A DNA stretch of 64,000 nucleotides, taken from Reticulitermes speratus. Lineage: Eukaryota; Arthropoda; Insecta; Blattodea; Rhinotermitidae. Of this stretch, positions 32,846 through 45,559 are shown piece by piece; positions within the stretch are counted from its first letter, which is position 1, and every line of letters begins with the position of its first letter. The notes below the pieces were generated by a model that worked only from the letters and a program-made list of their open reading frames with translations, was not told where the DNA came from and did not search any database. Where the stretch lies: NCBI GenBank assembly GCA_021186555.1, contig JAJKFL010000013.1, forward strand, positions 15,431,243-15,495,242, written 5' to 3'. Both the position numbers and the translations under genes were made by a program.

Positions 32846-34713
32846 GGAACGCCATTGTAAGAACTTCAAATCTAGCAATACTAGCATTATTCTATCGACA
32901 TTGTTGAAGTTTTTATATTACTAAAAATATTTTGTAAATTCACAACTTCAGAAAAATGGAAAATAACAATAACGAAACCGCGCGGAATAACTCCCTATGA
33001 TGATAATTAATTAAATACTTCATATGGTATAAATTTTCCTCTGATGTTTTCAAATATGTATAGAAGTAGCAGTATTAATAGTATTAAACCCTGTTATCAT
33101 CTAGTCCTTCGGAGTCCTAAAATACACAATGCCATCAGTAACTCTTTTCAGTATGCGGTTCAATAGCATAAAAAAGGAATATTTGAATTTGTTACCGAAT
33201 ACATAAATCATTATATATACTACACTGTTTACATCTGTATAACGTTTCCAAGCGAGGAGAGAATTCAGTAGTGAATGGGAGTAAACACGAATAAACTGAA
33301 CAAGACACAGTGCTACCCTTTGCAGAGTTCAGATTAGTTAATATGTTATGACTGCACTGGTGAGGTAAGGTCACGGATGGGGAGAGTGACGTGCCGAAGG
33401 TCTAAAGTCAGGTGATGCTGGAAGCAATTGCCGATCTTTGGTCGATAAAGATAATTGTATTTTGCCGCGAATAGCTAGGTAATTGCTACAAATAACTACG
33501 ACCGTCAGCGCCACAAGACGACCAGTACCACAACCAAACACCTCTTTCATCCTTCTCTTGTGAGAAAGTTACCTAAATATAGGACATTACTATCCGCATT
33601 ACGTCTGTGTCTGTAGTTGTCCACGCGTTTTCCTTAGCATGACATAATCTACACATTCATCAGTGTGAGTTCTTTCCTTTCGTGAAGTTATTTGAATGAG
33701 GCCTGGATTATAATACATAAGCCAATACGTGTGTTTTTGTGTGGACAGGCACACCATTTATCCCTGCTTCCCTGACTACTGGATGAAATGCAGCCCATAA
33801 CACCTACTGTCAAAACAAGAGATAGAAATAGACGCAATAGTCAGTCACAAATTGCACGGCCTTGTTAGCAAAGTTCTTAGTGACTGTTTCATTTCGGATC
33901 TTGTATATTAACACCAGTTGTACATTTCTATGTCTATAAACCATAAGATTTTGTTTCCAGATCAAGAAGTTACAAAATATACAGACACAAATATGATTAT
34001 GCGTATATGAGAAAAACACTAATGAACGTAGTATATGAACCTACTATAAGATATGCTTTAAACTATTAAAAGAAAATTATTATTATCTTTTCAGAGTATA
34101 AATACACAACAAATGTATTATTATCAAATTATACTCTACACAGTACTGTAAAATGCTCTTTCGAAATACTGAATACACATTTCTGCCATCGGACACAATG
34201 CGTCTGAAAAGCCCCTCATTTCATACATAAAAATCTTTTTAACCTTTGAAATGCTGAGGTATGATTTATATTGAAATATTTCCTATTACACAAAGGCAGT
34301 CATAGTGAGAAATCCCATGCCATATACACGACTATTTTCTTCATACCGTATTCTATAATATTAAATTTCATCCCTAAGATGCATAAGCATCACAAAATGC
34401 AACACGGCAACTTTACAATTCAGAACGTATTTACATAATGCCATCATTTTACGTCAGGCTTTACGCATTTACAAAAGATGAGAAGCCTGCAATTGTTTCC
34501 AGCAGTATAGAAGATCATAATAGGGCAGATATGAGAATAGGACTATAGACCGTAATGGACTACGATGTATTCACCAGCACAGAATCAAAGAAGGGCCAAT
34601 CATCTGACACTTAGAGCACCAACACAGAACATGAAAATATCACCAATATCACCAGCAATATCACCACAATGCACGCACATCACAACACGCCTTTCTCTCG
34701 GAGTTGTTCCACT

Positions 34714-34746
34714 AACTGAATTCAGTCCCGCATTTCACTATAAATA
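34714..34746 (-). promoter_or_regulatory. candidate minus-strand TATA/Inr promoter
   Basis: The minus strand has TATTTATA with its first T at 34746 and the arthropod initiator TCAGTT with its A at 34717. The 29-bp spacing is what a TATA-Inr pair requires. Upstream on the same strand (34760-34860) the DNA is CpG-rich. TATAAATA also reads as a TATA box on the plus strand, but there the nearest TCAGT lies 52 bp away, which does not fit. Downstream sequence gives no clear coding exon. It could be a non-coding first exon of Ank2 or chance. Confidence 0.3.
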
Positions 34747-35144
34747 GCGTCTTATCCTGAATTCGGGCCAGCGGCCAATTTTAGCTGATCAGTGGCGGAC
34801 GTGTACTTCGCGCTGAGGATCCAGACGAGAAATACAGTTCGCACATCACGTATTCAAGCATTCGTCGCTTGACAATGAACTTACATATTGGCGAGGGTTT
34901 AAGTCTTACGTGATTACAAATGTTGAGATGCTGTGATTTACTCCTTAAATTAACAGATTCAATATGATAGTTTGTTTGCCGCCATGAACTTTCAGGCAGT
35001 GAAGAATAGGACATTACGTGAAAATTATAACACTTGCCTATTTTCTATGGTTAAGTTTTATTCTTACACTGACTCTAACCAGGCAGGGTACATAATGAAA
35101 ACTGCTTAGAATTTCTCGGGAGACTGGCACTATCAAAGTTGGGT

Positions 35145-35190
35145 CAAGAAACAACGCTTCGGAGAGAAGCTTTGCTTCCAGCATCAGGAT
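35145..35190 (-). repeat. hammerhead-type remnant, single arm
   Basis: The minus strand reads CCTGATGCTGGAAGC, then TTCTCTCCGAAGCGTTGTTTC. It parallels the copy 2 core but carries substitutions in both conserved boxes. Confidence 0.35.
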
Positions 35191-35619
35191 CGATACGAAG
35201 TACATGAAATGGACACAGCAAGGGTCTCCGACGATTCTGTTTTGAACCAAAGTGGGACGCGTATAATGTGCCGAAAACTGTATGTCTTACACAAAATCTG
35301 TGTACCCGTTTTCAACAAGCACTGCACAAATTGCACTAGTAGCAATACAATAATTTGTAAGTCACTGGCATTAAACCAAAGTACTTCAACCGGCTGCCGT
35401 ATCCTTAATATTCATCACAGAAGTATTCTAATATATGGAGTCTATTTCAACACAGCCCGCCGAGTGCTGAATAGCGCTTAATTCGGGAAAGGATTTTAAT
35501 AAACCGTTAAACGTTTATAGAAATATTCAACAGGGCATACTTCAGTTCATAAAATTATATTAACCATGCCATGTTCAACATTCTTATTTTTCAAGCATTG
35601 GATACCTTGAAAATGAATA

Positions 35620-35925
35620 AGTATTATACAGAGTCAAGGAGGAGAGGAATATTCTACATAAAATAAAAAGAAAAAAAAGGCTAACTGGATTAGTCACATC
35701 TTGCGTAGAAACTGCCTTCTAAAACACATGATTGAAGGAAAGTTAGAGGGAAGGATAGAAATGACGGGAAGACGAGTAAGAAGGTGTAGCAGATACTGGA
35801 TGACCTTAAGGAAAAGAGAAGATACTGGAAATTGAAAGAGGAAGCACTAGATCGCCCCCTGAGGAGAACTCATTTTGGAAGATGCTACGGACCTGTCGTA
35901 AGACAGACTACAGGATGAATGAATG
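35620..35925 (+). mobile_element. LINE C-terminal fragment, same family as 59.4 kb
   Basis: Plus-strand NWISHILRRNCLLKHMIEGK, then GRIEMTGRRVRR, a frame shift, and a decayed version of the LKEKR.YWKLKEEALDR ending. It is only the last 100 or so codons. Confidence 0.72.
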
Positions 35926-36949
35926 GATACCTTTACATATATTGCAGATGACCGAGATTGCAGTAATTGGAAATAACACAACAAAAGTAACAAACAGAGA
36001 AATTTAATGGGGAAAAGCAGAGGCATTTTTTTCGTATGCCTACAAACATTACTTAGTTCGGATAAAGTTGTAACTATGTCTGAAAGCAGAAACTTATTTC
36101 CACAAAAGATATCAAATTGTCATCAAGATTCCTACGCATTAGATTTCAAGTACTGTATAAAATGTATTTTAGAATTGGATTGCATTTGGCGGCAAAAGGC
36201 CCATCAGTGTATTCAAAGAGAACGTAATATTTTATTTAGAAATGCATAAATAAACCTGGAAAAACTAACTGTATTGAATCGAAATATGGCGTTCATGCCC
36301 ATACCATCAGAAATTATCCACGTACAGATTAATCTGTAACAATTTTCCAAAAAAGATACTGAACTGATATCACACGCCTAGATCATTAAATATAACATTT
36401 TCCGCACGTGTACAGACCGGGCCTTTTTAACATTATGGGCCTGTTTAAGAGCCGCACGGGAATACACCATCCATTGCGTGCTATACAGATAAAGACAACT
36501 TTCTTGTATCTATGGACATTCCTGGCAAGAAGGGGTTGTGCTATGCACATTTCAGGATTATTGATAGATGGAATTTTGTAGTAATACTTCAAATTGATTT
36601 ATTTCAACAGATAAACCAAAATGAAGTAAACAGACAGTAAATGTAAGGTTGTGGAATAGCTCAAGCTAAGCAAAACGCTCGTGCTGTACGAGTATATAAA
36701 TATATCTGTCTGATGTTTAACTCTCAATTGTCAGTGGCCATTGCTGAGCGCTGTGCACGGCGTTACAAATTCTTTGCACTGTGTACATAACATGAACACA
36801 AAGAGGGACATGTCATGTCAGGCGGTTTGTTTTGTCGTGATTGTATTTAAGTGTATCTTGATCATCTCCAACCCCACTGGAGAGATTAGTAAGGAATTTG
36901 GTAGATTTTGGGAAGTTTGAATTACAATTTGTTGAACTAATTTAATGTC

Positions 36950-37165
36950 TGCGGCCGCTCGCTTACTAGGATTGTGGGTTCCCGCCGAGGGCATGGATGT
37001 CTGTCTTCTTGTGAGTGTTGTGTGTTGTCAGGTAGAGGTCTTTGCGACAAGCTGGTCCCTCGTCCAGAGGAGTCCTACCGAGTGTGGTGTGTCCAAAGTG
37101 TGATAGTGAAGCCTTGAAAAATGAGGCGGCCTAGGCCCCCAAGGGGCTGTCGAGCCATTGAAAAA
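36950..37165 (+). mobile_element. 5'-truncated S1 SINE
   Basis: Starts within the tRNA head at TGCGGCCGCTCGC, has a damaged box B (GGGTTCCCGCC) and ends in an A run. A perfect 11-bp target duplication AATTTAATGTC lies at 36939-36949 and 37166-37176, showing the truncation happened at insertion. Confidence 0.88.
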
Positions 37166-37176
37166 AATTTAATGTC

Positions 37177-39100
37177 AATTCATATCACTTTATTAAAATT
37201 CATTCTACATTAGAATCGAATATTATTCATTTCTTTAGATAGCGCGTAGAGCGACGTTTGTACTGGAAATAAAACACATGTCTTATTAAGATATATAGCT
37301 TCCAAGGGAAAGGGTAACGGAAAAGAAGTACTGTAGTATCTTTCTTTTATCGTCTCTCGGAACACACCAGCTTCGTCGCATAAAAAGCCTGCATCCGCCG
37401 GGACATCACGTGACAGCAGCGGTGCTCCGAGCAATAATAAAAGAGATCTGTATGAAGAAATATGAATAAGAAGCCTTATACGATACACCGTAACATAGCT
37501 GTTGTTGCAAAGAATATGTTCGGAAAACCTCTTCGTTTTGGAGTGGTTACTAGAGTATATTAACACGGAATTAATGCAGCCCTGAAAAATATTTTATTCC
37601 TAATGTTGTCTGTATAACGGAAGAATTGAATAGACTATTCGATAAAGAATGCAAAAAAGCTATACTAAAACACATGGGAAGAAGAGATCCTGGTCAAGGG
37701 AAAAGATGGCGAAATAACCTAAACCTAATTTTTCGACCTAGGTACTAATTTAGTAGATGAAGTAATTAAATTTATATTAATTTCTTGTATCGAACTTCTG
37801 GAAAGATATGTAGCACGGACTGAGGAAATATGAAATACGTAGGCCTACTGAACGTTCATTTAAGTCCTCAAGGGATCATGCGGGAGACCTAGTTGTATAT
37901 GTGAAAAAATACTTAATTGTAATGTATTTCGTTGAATAGATTGCCAAGACTTGAAATTGATTAATTTTCTCAGTATAGACACTAAAGGAGGCGCCTCGTG
38001 CACAAGATGGTAATAAATCTGGATATATTACAGCACGAAATATGTTCTCCATATGACTAGTTGCCAGCTCATTCAGACAATCATATAGTAGGGATTACAT
38101 GGTAGTTTACTCGATCAGACTCTATGGATTGACGGATAGGTAGATAGAGACATGTTAATGCATGGCCAAAAGTGTAGTGTTAATTGCAGTTACAAACCCG
38201 GTTCAAAAATTACATGAGTCCAGATTTATATGTATTTCTAGAGTGCTGAATACACAGATATTTTTATTGGAATTCGATAGAGCCCACAGATCTCACTCAG
38301 TTGCACGGAAGTCATGAGAAAGGGATTAAAATTACAACGGAACACATGCTACAGGATTATATGCGATTTAATTCATCTGATCTTCCGGGTGTATAATTTG
38401 ACATTCATCCTATTAGGAACTGCAGAGCTTCCAAACCACGAAGCTGTTATATTAATATTTGTAACAAGTAAAAACACGCTGTTCCACTCTCTTCGTACAT
38501 GACGTGAATGGGATGTAAGAAACAAGAAAGAAAGTTATGCCTGAAGTTATGAAAATTGAATCAGAACAATCAGTTTACAAAATTTTAACTTTCTACACAA
38601 TTTTAAAGTGTAACATACGGAACAAAGAGGGCGGGTTTGAAAAATAAAAGATTGTTCTAGGGTTCATAGAGACACGCATATATGTATATGTATATACAAA
38701 TTTGAGTTAAAATATAAGCAATAACAAAGATTCGCCTAATCGTGACATAGTCAGTCACTGTTTAATGTATGCCACAACTTTTGTCATTTGAGTAAGGGTG
38801 TCAGTCACTGCAAACTGTATTTTCGTATGGATCACCTGTAAAATTTACGTTTCCGTGGGAAGTACACCTGTTTCTAGACTGACACTTATTCAAGGTTGTG
38901 ATGTATGCTGTAAAGCGTACGTGAAACCACAAGCTCCCTCCTCGTGTTACGCTTGCCTTCTCTTAGTTTCAAAGCGGTAGTGAATTACGATATCAATTTC
39001 CTAACGTAATTTGAACTGGATCTTTATAAAATAATTCTCTTTTCCAGAGAGAATAATACTGTAATTTTTATGTTATTATTATTATCATCAGCATTACATT
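37177..39100. other. no gene seen
   Basis: AT-rich, only short chance frames. 35930-36935 and 39310-42300 (except the SINE head at 40.6 kb) are the same. Confidence 0.6.
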
Positions 39101-39119
39101 ATTTCAAGATATTTCTTAA

Positions 39120-39300
39120 AGAAACAGAAGCAAATGCCATGGACTGGATTCATCTGGCTCAGGAGAGGAAATAGTGGCAAGGTCTTATGAATATGGCAAT
39201 GAAACTTCAGTTCCCATAAAACGCGAGGAATTTCTTGACTAACAGAAGACCTGTTAGCTTCTCAAGAAGGACTCTGTTCCACGGAGTTAGGTTACTTTAT
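39120..39300 (+). mobile_element. LINE 3' terminal fragment
   Basis: ATGGACTGGATTCATCTGGC reads MDWIHLAQE, and shortly after ETSVPIKREEFLD and SLLKKDSVP-like pieces appear, matching the terminal MDWI.LAQDR block of the same LINE family. Confidence 0.55.
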
Positions 39301-40599
39301 TTTTGTTGTAAAGCATTTTCATAAATTAATTGTTGAACTGAAAGGAATTTTTATCATTGTGTGTTGAAGAGGTGTCGCGAGATTACGTTCCTTGGTAATA
39401 AGAACACAGATTGGCCTGTTATAAAGGCTTTTGACGTTAGGTAACCACTGAGCATTAGTAGAATTATATTGACAGGGAAAAGAAACGGTAGGAGAAATTT
39501 CTTCCCCATGTCCCACCGACTACCCAGTGAAAATGGGCCTCCGGCATGAAAGCCGGCGACTAACCTCTTGAAATGGGTACGGCATTCCCGTATAACTCTA
39601 AGCGGCAGTGGAGTAACTTTATAACGTAGTTCACAGTCAAAGCTTTAATTACATTTCAAAACTTTAAAGAAACCCTCTCTTTGTCAGACTCGCTTTGTTC
39701 AAAACTTCGTTACGTAACGATGTTTCAGAATATTCATGCATATTCACGTACAGAGTGACTCCATTACTCTCAGCAACGTGGACAGGATGACACGTCGAGG
39801 GACCATGTTTGCTTTAACATGAGGGGAGGGGAGGTGATGTAGGATTACTGTGATTTGGATTTCTAGGACTAGGGACACTGAACATTCATTATATTTTTAC
39901 TGCTTTCAAAATTACGTGTTGGACAAATACAGAGAGACTATTCTAACACACTATTTTAATTATAAATTTTATAACTTTAAATTAATAGTTATACTATTTT
40001 ACCTAATCTTATTTGTAACCTTTTGGTGCTTGCACTTATTATTTTATATCAAAAACCTTCACAATGCCCCAGCTGGGCTAAAATATATTGGAGATACGGT
40101 CAAATAGTTGAGTTATCCCAATCCCAGTGTCAAGAGTTGGTTGGTTTTAATGAGAGATTAATCTTAGTATAAATAAAAGTGTATGCAGAAATTCAACAAT
40201 ATTACGTAAGTATATAGCTAGCAATAAAGACAAAAGTTTATATTCTGTCGTACAGTTTAAAAGATAAAACATATTAAAGAATTAGAGTTGTAAGAAAGGA
40301 TTTTACACGTAGGCCTTGAAAGAAATGTGGTTATAACATGTAGAGAGAAGTGACTATCGATAATTTCCAAAAATATGTCGACTTATTCATAAGGTAAGTT
40401 GAGTTAGATGCTCCAATTCATAAATAAATGTAAAGCAATAACCTTTATTAAACACTTGTTAGTTGATAGGGGCACTGATCAGTCGCAACGTCTCTATCCA
40501 AACACAGGACTTTGAGTGATAATCGAACCAGCCATCTTTGGATATTAGTAATCCAGGACCTGGCGCTGTCTTGGCGTAATGTGTGGTACTACAGTGATG

Positions 40600-40720
40600 T
40601 TTGTTGGGGGGGACTGAGAAATAACACAGGAAGTCTCACTCAGTCTCTGTCTCGTGATTCGAACCAGGGACGTTTCGAACACAAAGCAGGAATTCTGACT
40701 ACTCAAACGCGATTTTGGTT
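40600..40720 (-). mobile_element. degenerate tRNA-derived SINE head
   Basis: The minus strand has GCGTTTGAGTAGTCAGAAT (box A-like) and CTGGTTCGAATCACG (box B) about 35 bp apart. No paired acceptor stem is seen, so it is not a working tRNA gene. Confidence 0.4.
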
Positions 40721-42299
40721 CTTATTCTTCTTGATGCCAATGTAGCTTCTGTTACCCGTCACTAATTTACTTAACCTGTCAAAATCCGAAGGGCCTACTG
40801 ACAATCCCCGATATGTGTACAGTACGATGACCCTGTAGTATACCATTTCTCAGAAAATGCTGGGCTCCAGAACACACCATCTCTGTTTACTTTGCATCTG
40901 ATAATATCAGCCCCTCACCTCGACGACAAACATTACAATAGATCAGGCTGCCAAGCTATACCGAATTAGCTATGTCAGACCGTGCCAGAAATATATCGAG
41001 TCTCTAGGTAGCTAGGGTTCGACAAGTGAAAAATGTGAGGGGTGATTCACTGCCCCACTGGTGGCAGCAATCGAATTTGTAGGGTATTGATTCGAGAGAG
41101 CACATTCGCATAACACTAAATATTAGTGCTTTAAAGCTGCTGGTTGGCAGGGCAAGAGGTGTTTCAGGGTGAATCATGCATGCCCTTCATACTAGTATTT
41201 CCCTTCAATAGATCATACACAACACATCATATCAACAAGAACGTAAAAACAAAAACTAATTCACTAAATGGGAAGGCAAACATTTGACACTATATCACAG
41301 GGATACTCAAGTATTTATTTTGTGACAGACAAATTTCGTGTAATTTAAAACGAATCAGTGAACAAATCAGTAACTTTCGCAGGGGAATCTACACATTCCA
41401 AAGTGTACACAGGCAAGTAAACGACATTAAAGTCATTCCTACTACTTATACTTAGAAGATATCAGTAGAAAAGTAGGGAACGCGCTGTTGAGGCTACCTC
41501 TAATATAGAAAGTTACCAAAGGTTTGGAAGTGTATTCTTGTTAGAAGGAATGATGTCTATGATGATTATTCTATACAGAATAATACAATTTCTGCATAAT
41601 GATGTTTTAGGACAGTTTTTTAAGGATACAGCATTTGCTTATAGGTCTAAATGTAGGCTTTAAGTAGTTAGCAAATTGAATTATTTAATAAAGACATTGT
41701 ACCTGATAAGAAGGTTCCTTGTAGTTCTTTATCTAAATTTTAAAATCTTTAAATAAAAAAACAAAATCAAATTCACAAACGTGCAAGAATTATACTCCCT
41801 TATCCGAAGTTTATTATTCACAAACATTTCCTACGATATAATACAATACCTATAACACGTCGAACATTTCATTTCGAAGCTGTAGATAGACTTCTAAAAG
41901 TAACCGAGACAATTTAGCGCCTTATGAAGTAACCTACTTTCAAAAACCAAATGTATAATTTCATAATTATTATACTCACTAAGGGCATTTGCATTCACGT
42001 CCTTCCAGGCATGCTTTCGTTGTTAAATTCTGACCTACCCATCAGAGATATTTGCAAGTCCACCATAACTTCCTTCTTTTAACTACTCAGAGTATTGATA
42101 AAAAGAACTATGTAGGGCACTAACACAGTCTTCAGGATGTAATATCTCCACTTTCCTATCTATTTGTCAAATATTTTTGTTAAAATATTGTTTTCAAACC
42201 TCTGCAGTTTATGTACTCCCCTCATGGCAGGAAACCGTATTATAAAAGATCATGTGAAGTTAAGATATAAAATAGCACAACAATAAATCATCACTGCTG

Positions 42300-42575
42300 C
42301 ATGTTGCTTTAATTGTATTTTGTTTTGTATGTGTATGGGTGTTTTTGTAAGGTATGGATGTTTTTGTAAGGAGTGGATGCTTTTGTAAGGTGTGGATGTT
42401 TTTGTAATGTGTGTACGGTGTTCTAATGTGTGTACTTGTATTTAATGTATGTATTTTGTTTTGTAATTGTGTATAGTTTGTTTTGTATTGTTATTTTTAT
42501 GTATATTTATATGTCCATTTGTATTGTGTGTACTAGTGTAAGGACTACTGCCACCGGGTGAAAACCCAATTGCAG
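42300..42575 (+). mobile_element. LINE 3' UTR and tail, opposite orientation
   Basis: T-rich 3' UTR ending ACTACTGCCACCGGGTGAAA, then CCCAATTGCAGTAAATTCA. I recognise this ending from LINE tails in related insects. It runs into the TCAAT tract that is also the tail of the minus-strand LINE. Four 19-bp units (GGATGTTTTTGTAAGGTAT-like) lie at about 42337-42412. Confidence 0.6.
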
Positions 42576-42576
42576 T

Positions 42577-42601
42577 AAATTCAATTCAATTCAATTCAAT
42601 T
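42577..42601. repeat. (TCAAT)n tract shared by two LINE tails
   Basis: Five TCAAT units. To the left it ends a plus-strand LINE 3' UTR, to the right it ends the minus-strand LINE (as TTGAA units). Confidence 0.8.
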
Positions 42602-44594
42602 CTAGTTTATTAATGTGCCGAATCAACAGCCAGGTGGCCAATTACAGAAACAGCACAACATACAAACATAAATAACAACGGACAATAAACAGACAAAATA
42701 AAACAAACACAGCCAAATCAAATAAATAAACAAACAATAACTTACTTAGATAATTGATAAGAATACCTTAAAATAATGTAATAAAATATCACATCTGACT
42801 AAGTGTAACAAATTCCTTTCTAAAAACATCCATACTATTACAAATAGAATTTGCCGCAATTACACACCGGCCGGAGGGATAATTTTTATAAAATGAGCTA
42901 ACATGAAACAAAGAAAAGTCTCGGAGGTTTCGAGTGGGAACTCGTAGACCAATAAAGTCTAAGGTAGACGGACAGGATTTAGAACCTAATAAAACATTAA
43001 TGACAAAAATTGCATCAAGTTGATGTCTTCTGTCATGTAAAGTACGTAAATTAAGTACTTGAAGAGCACTAGCATAACTTAATCATTGCTATCGTGGGAG
43101 AGGAATCGATTATAACATAAAGCTACAAACTTCCTTTGAATACACTCAAGCTTTTTTGCATCAGTAGAAGTGATTGAATTCCATACAACAGATGCGTACT
43201 CTAATTTGGGTCTAACAAGTGAAAAATATAAATTCAATAAACAATCAAGGGTCGAAAATGAAAAAGTAATATTACGAATAAGACCCAAAAGCTTGATGGA
43301 TTGAGAAAAAATGTAATCAACATGGGAATGAAAATATAATTTGGAATTAATAAAGACTCCTAAATCCTTAATACAATCAGTTCGTGTAATATAAGAATCC
43401 CCAAGTTTATATTTCAAAAAAAGGGTATTTGTTTTCCTAGAAAGGGTAATAGCTCGAGTTTTGCCAGTATTTAGAATCATAAAATTAGCAGTGCACCAAC
43501 GTTGTATGGAATCAATATCTGATTGCAACTGAGTAGAATCATCAAGTGATTTGATAGCACGAAAAATTTTTATATCATCAGCGAAGAGAAGAAATTTTGA
43601 CTGTGTTATTACTTTACATATATCATCGATAGATACATTAAATAGCAAAGGCCCTAAAACAGAGCCTTGAGGAACACCCACAAGTATTCTAAAAGGCGCT
43701 GAAAAAGTACCGGAAATTTTCACACACGAAAATCTATCAGATAAATAACTACAAAACCAGCTAACATAAGCACTTGAGAGTCCAAAGGAACTAAGTTTAT
43801 TTAAAAGTAGAGTATGTGACACAAGATCAAAAGCACTGCTAAAATCAAAATATATAGCATCAACTTGACGCTGAGACCTGACTAACGGGTTATATAATCA
43901 AGATAATTTACCAAATTAGAGGTGGTAAATCTGGATTTTATAAAACCGTGTTGACAGCAATTAAGTTTAGACTGAAGGTAATATGAAACATGATTATATA
44001 TAACTATTTCAAAAATTTTAGAAAAATGATTTAAAATTGAAATAGGGCGATAATTAGCAATTTTAGTACTGTTGCCTTTTTTAAAAATAGGTACAATAGC
44101 AGATTTTTTCCAAAAAGAAGGAAACAACTGCTGAGACAAACTAAGATTAAAAATATACTTCAATAAGGGTACAAAAATATCAGTACAGCCCTTAATAATA
44201 AAGCCTGAAATACCATCAAGTCCAGCAGATTTAGACGGCTTTAGCCGCCTAATAGCTTTACGTACGTCAGCATCAGTAACCGAAAATACAGATAAATTAT
44301 CTGTAGAGGTATCATCAAAAGAAGTTTTAGTATTAGACGAGACCTTAAAAGCAGTGTTATCATACACCAATTTAAAATAATTAGCAAAGGCTGCAGCGAC
44401 TTGGTGCGGTTCCACCAAGTGTGTGCCATCCACCTCGAGTTGAAGAGAATTTGATTTTTTTTTTCCTAAAATTAGACACGTAATTCCAAAATTTCCTAGG
44501 ATTATTTTTAAATTTTCGTCAATAGATTTGAGCCATCTAGATCTATCGAACTTAATAGTATTCTTTACAAGTTTCCTATAGTAGGAAAATTTAC

Positions 44595-44595
<1 letters not shown>
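42602..44595 (-). mobile_element. jockey-like LINE, 5'-truncated, nearly whole reverse transcriptase
   Basis: A reverse transcriptase runs over two frames on the minus strand. The first (44594-43882) holds KPSKSAGLDGISGFIIKG, IVPIFKKGNST, NYRPISIL and QHGFIKSR. The second holds YFDFSSAFDLVSHTLL, GVPQGSVLGPLLF (residues 49-61 of the 247-residue part), the catalytic FADD (80-83) and the thumb LGVFINSKLYFHSHVDYIFS. One frame shift lies near 43885 and another near 43079, after which coding resumes (ALQVLNLRTLHDRRHQLDA) to about 42800. The endonuclease and ORF1 are missing; the 5' edge abuts an ATT microsatellite. The 3' end is a (TTGAA)n tail at 42577-42601. Wording resembles the transposon BS/jockey group; clade assignment is inferred. 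Confidence 0.88.
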
Positions 44596-44631
<36 letters not shown>

Positions 44632-44633
44632 CA
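44595..44633. repeat. (AAT)n microsatellite
   Basis: Thirteen or so AAT units at the 5' edge of the minus-strand LINE. Other simple tracts lie at 1-40 (ATT-rich), 8091-8116 (AAT), 8908-8920 (poly-G) and 24908-24936 (TTTTA). Confidence 0.9.
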
Positions 44634-45254
44634 CAACATATCCTCTGGAGTTTACGAGAACAACAGGATTCTGACACCTACTTCAGTTGTAATTTTAGTT
44701 ATATTCACTGTCCTTCTACTGTACAAGTGAGTGTTGTGATTAAAAAAATTGTCTGTAAATACTTTTACAATTATAATTAATGTGACAAAAACGACAGTCC
44801 GAAAGACTTAGCAGTTTGTACGTTGTAGGACTCATCACAATCAATGTCCTATTCGTTGCCATATTGCCATACATCCGTCGATTTTTTTGTCAGATTTCCA
44901 TCCAACCGTTTCACCGTGATGCTTTTAGGTTGGTAAATTCGCTATTACTAAGGCATACTGCTAGTGTATTTTTGTTGGCATTTACTTTCTGAGACAAATC
45001 TCGACTTTTTTGATACATATTAAATATATTCAATGTTCAGCAGTCAAATTACTGGTAAAAACTATAATAAAAATGTAATGTCGAGGTATTTATACGTTTC
45101 ATGACAAAAAACTCCGAAGTCCGGGACAGAGAAAACAATCTTGCCAGTTGTTAGATCGATGCAAGACATGATTCCTTACGTTGGAAGACGACATACGTTA
45201 AACGTCTTTGGAAATATAGTGATCAAGAGGATATATGAAACAAAAATGCATGAT

Positions 45255-45550
45255 GCAAGCGAGCAATTGTGGTACCTTTATTATTACATAACGAGGAACT
45301 TCACGATCCATACAAATCGCCTAATGTTATAAGGAAAATAAAATAATGGAGAATGGGACGAGCTGCTCATAGCTTCAGAATGGAAGAAAAGAAATTCGTA
45401 CAGAATTTTGGTGGGGAAAAAAACTTGGAAAACGTCCACTTGAAAGACCGAGCAGGAAATGGAAAGTGACATTAATGTCAATCTTAGAGAAATAATTTCT
45501 AAGGACCTGTGAGGAAAAATGGCTTAGGCTTTGGTATTGGCGTTGTTGAA
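45255..45550 (+). mobile_element. LINE C-terminal fragment
   Basis: Reads EELHDPYKSPNVIRKIK, then WRMGRAAHSFRMEEKKF and a shifted KRPLERPSRKW..D.NVNLRE. This matches the usual EELH..Y.SPNI.R.IKSRRMRWAGHVARM ending of a widespread insect LINE. Several breaks. Confidence 0.65.
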
Positions 45551-45559
45551 ACTTCTTGG

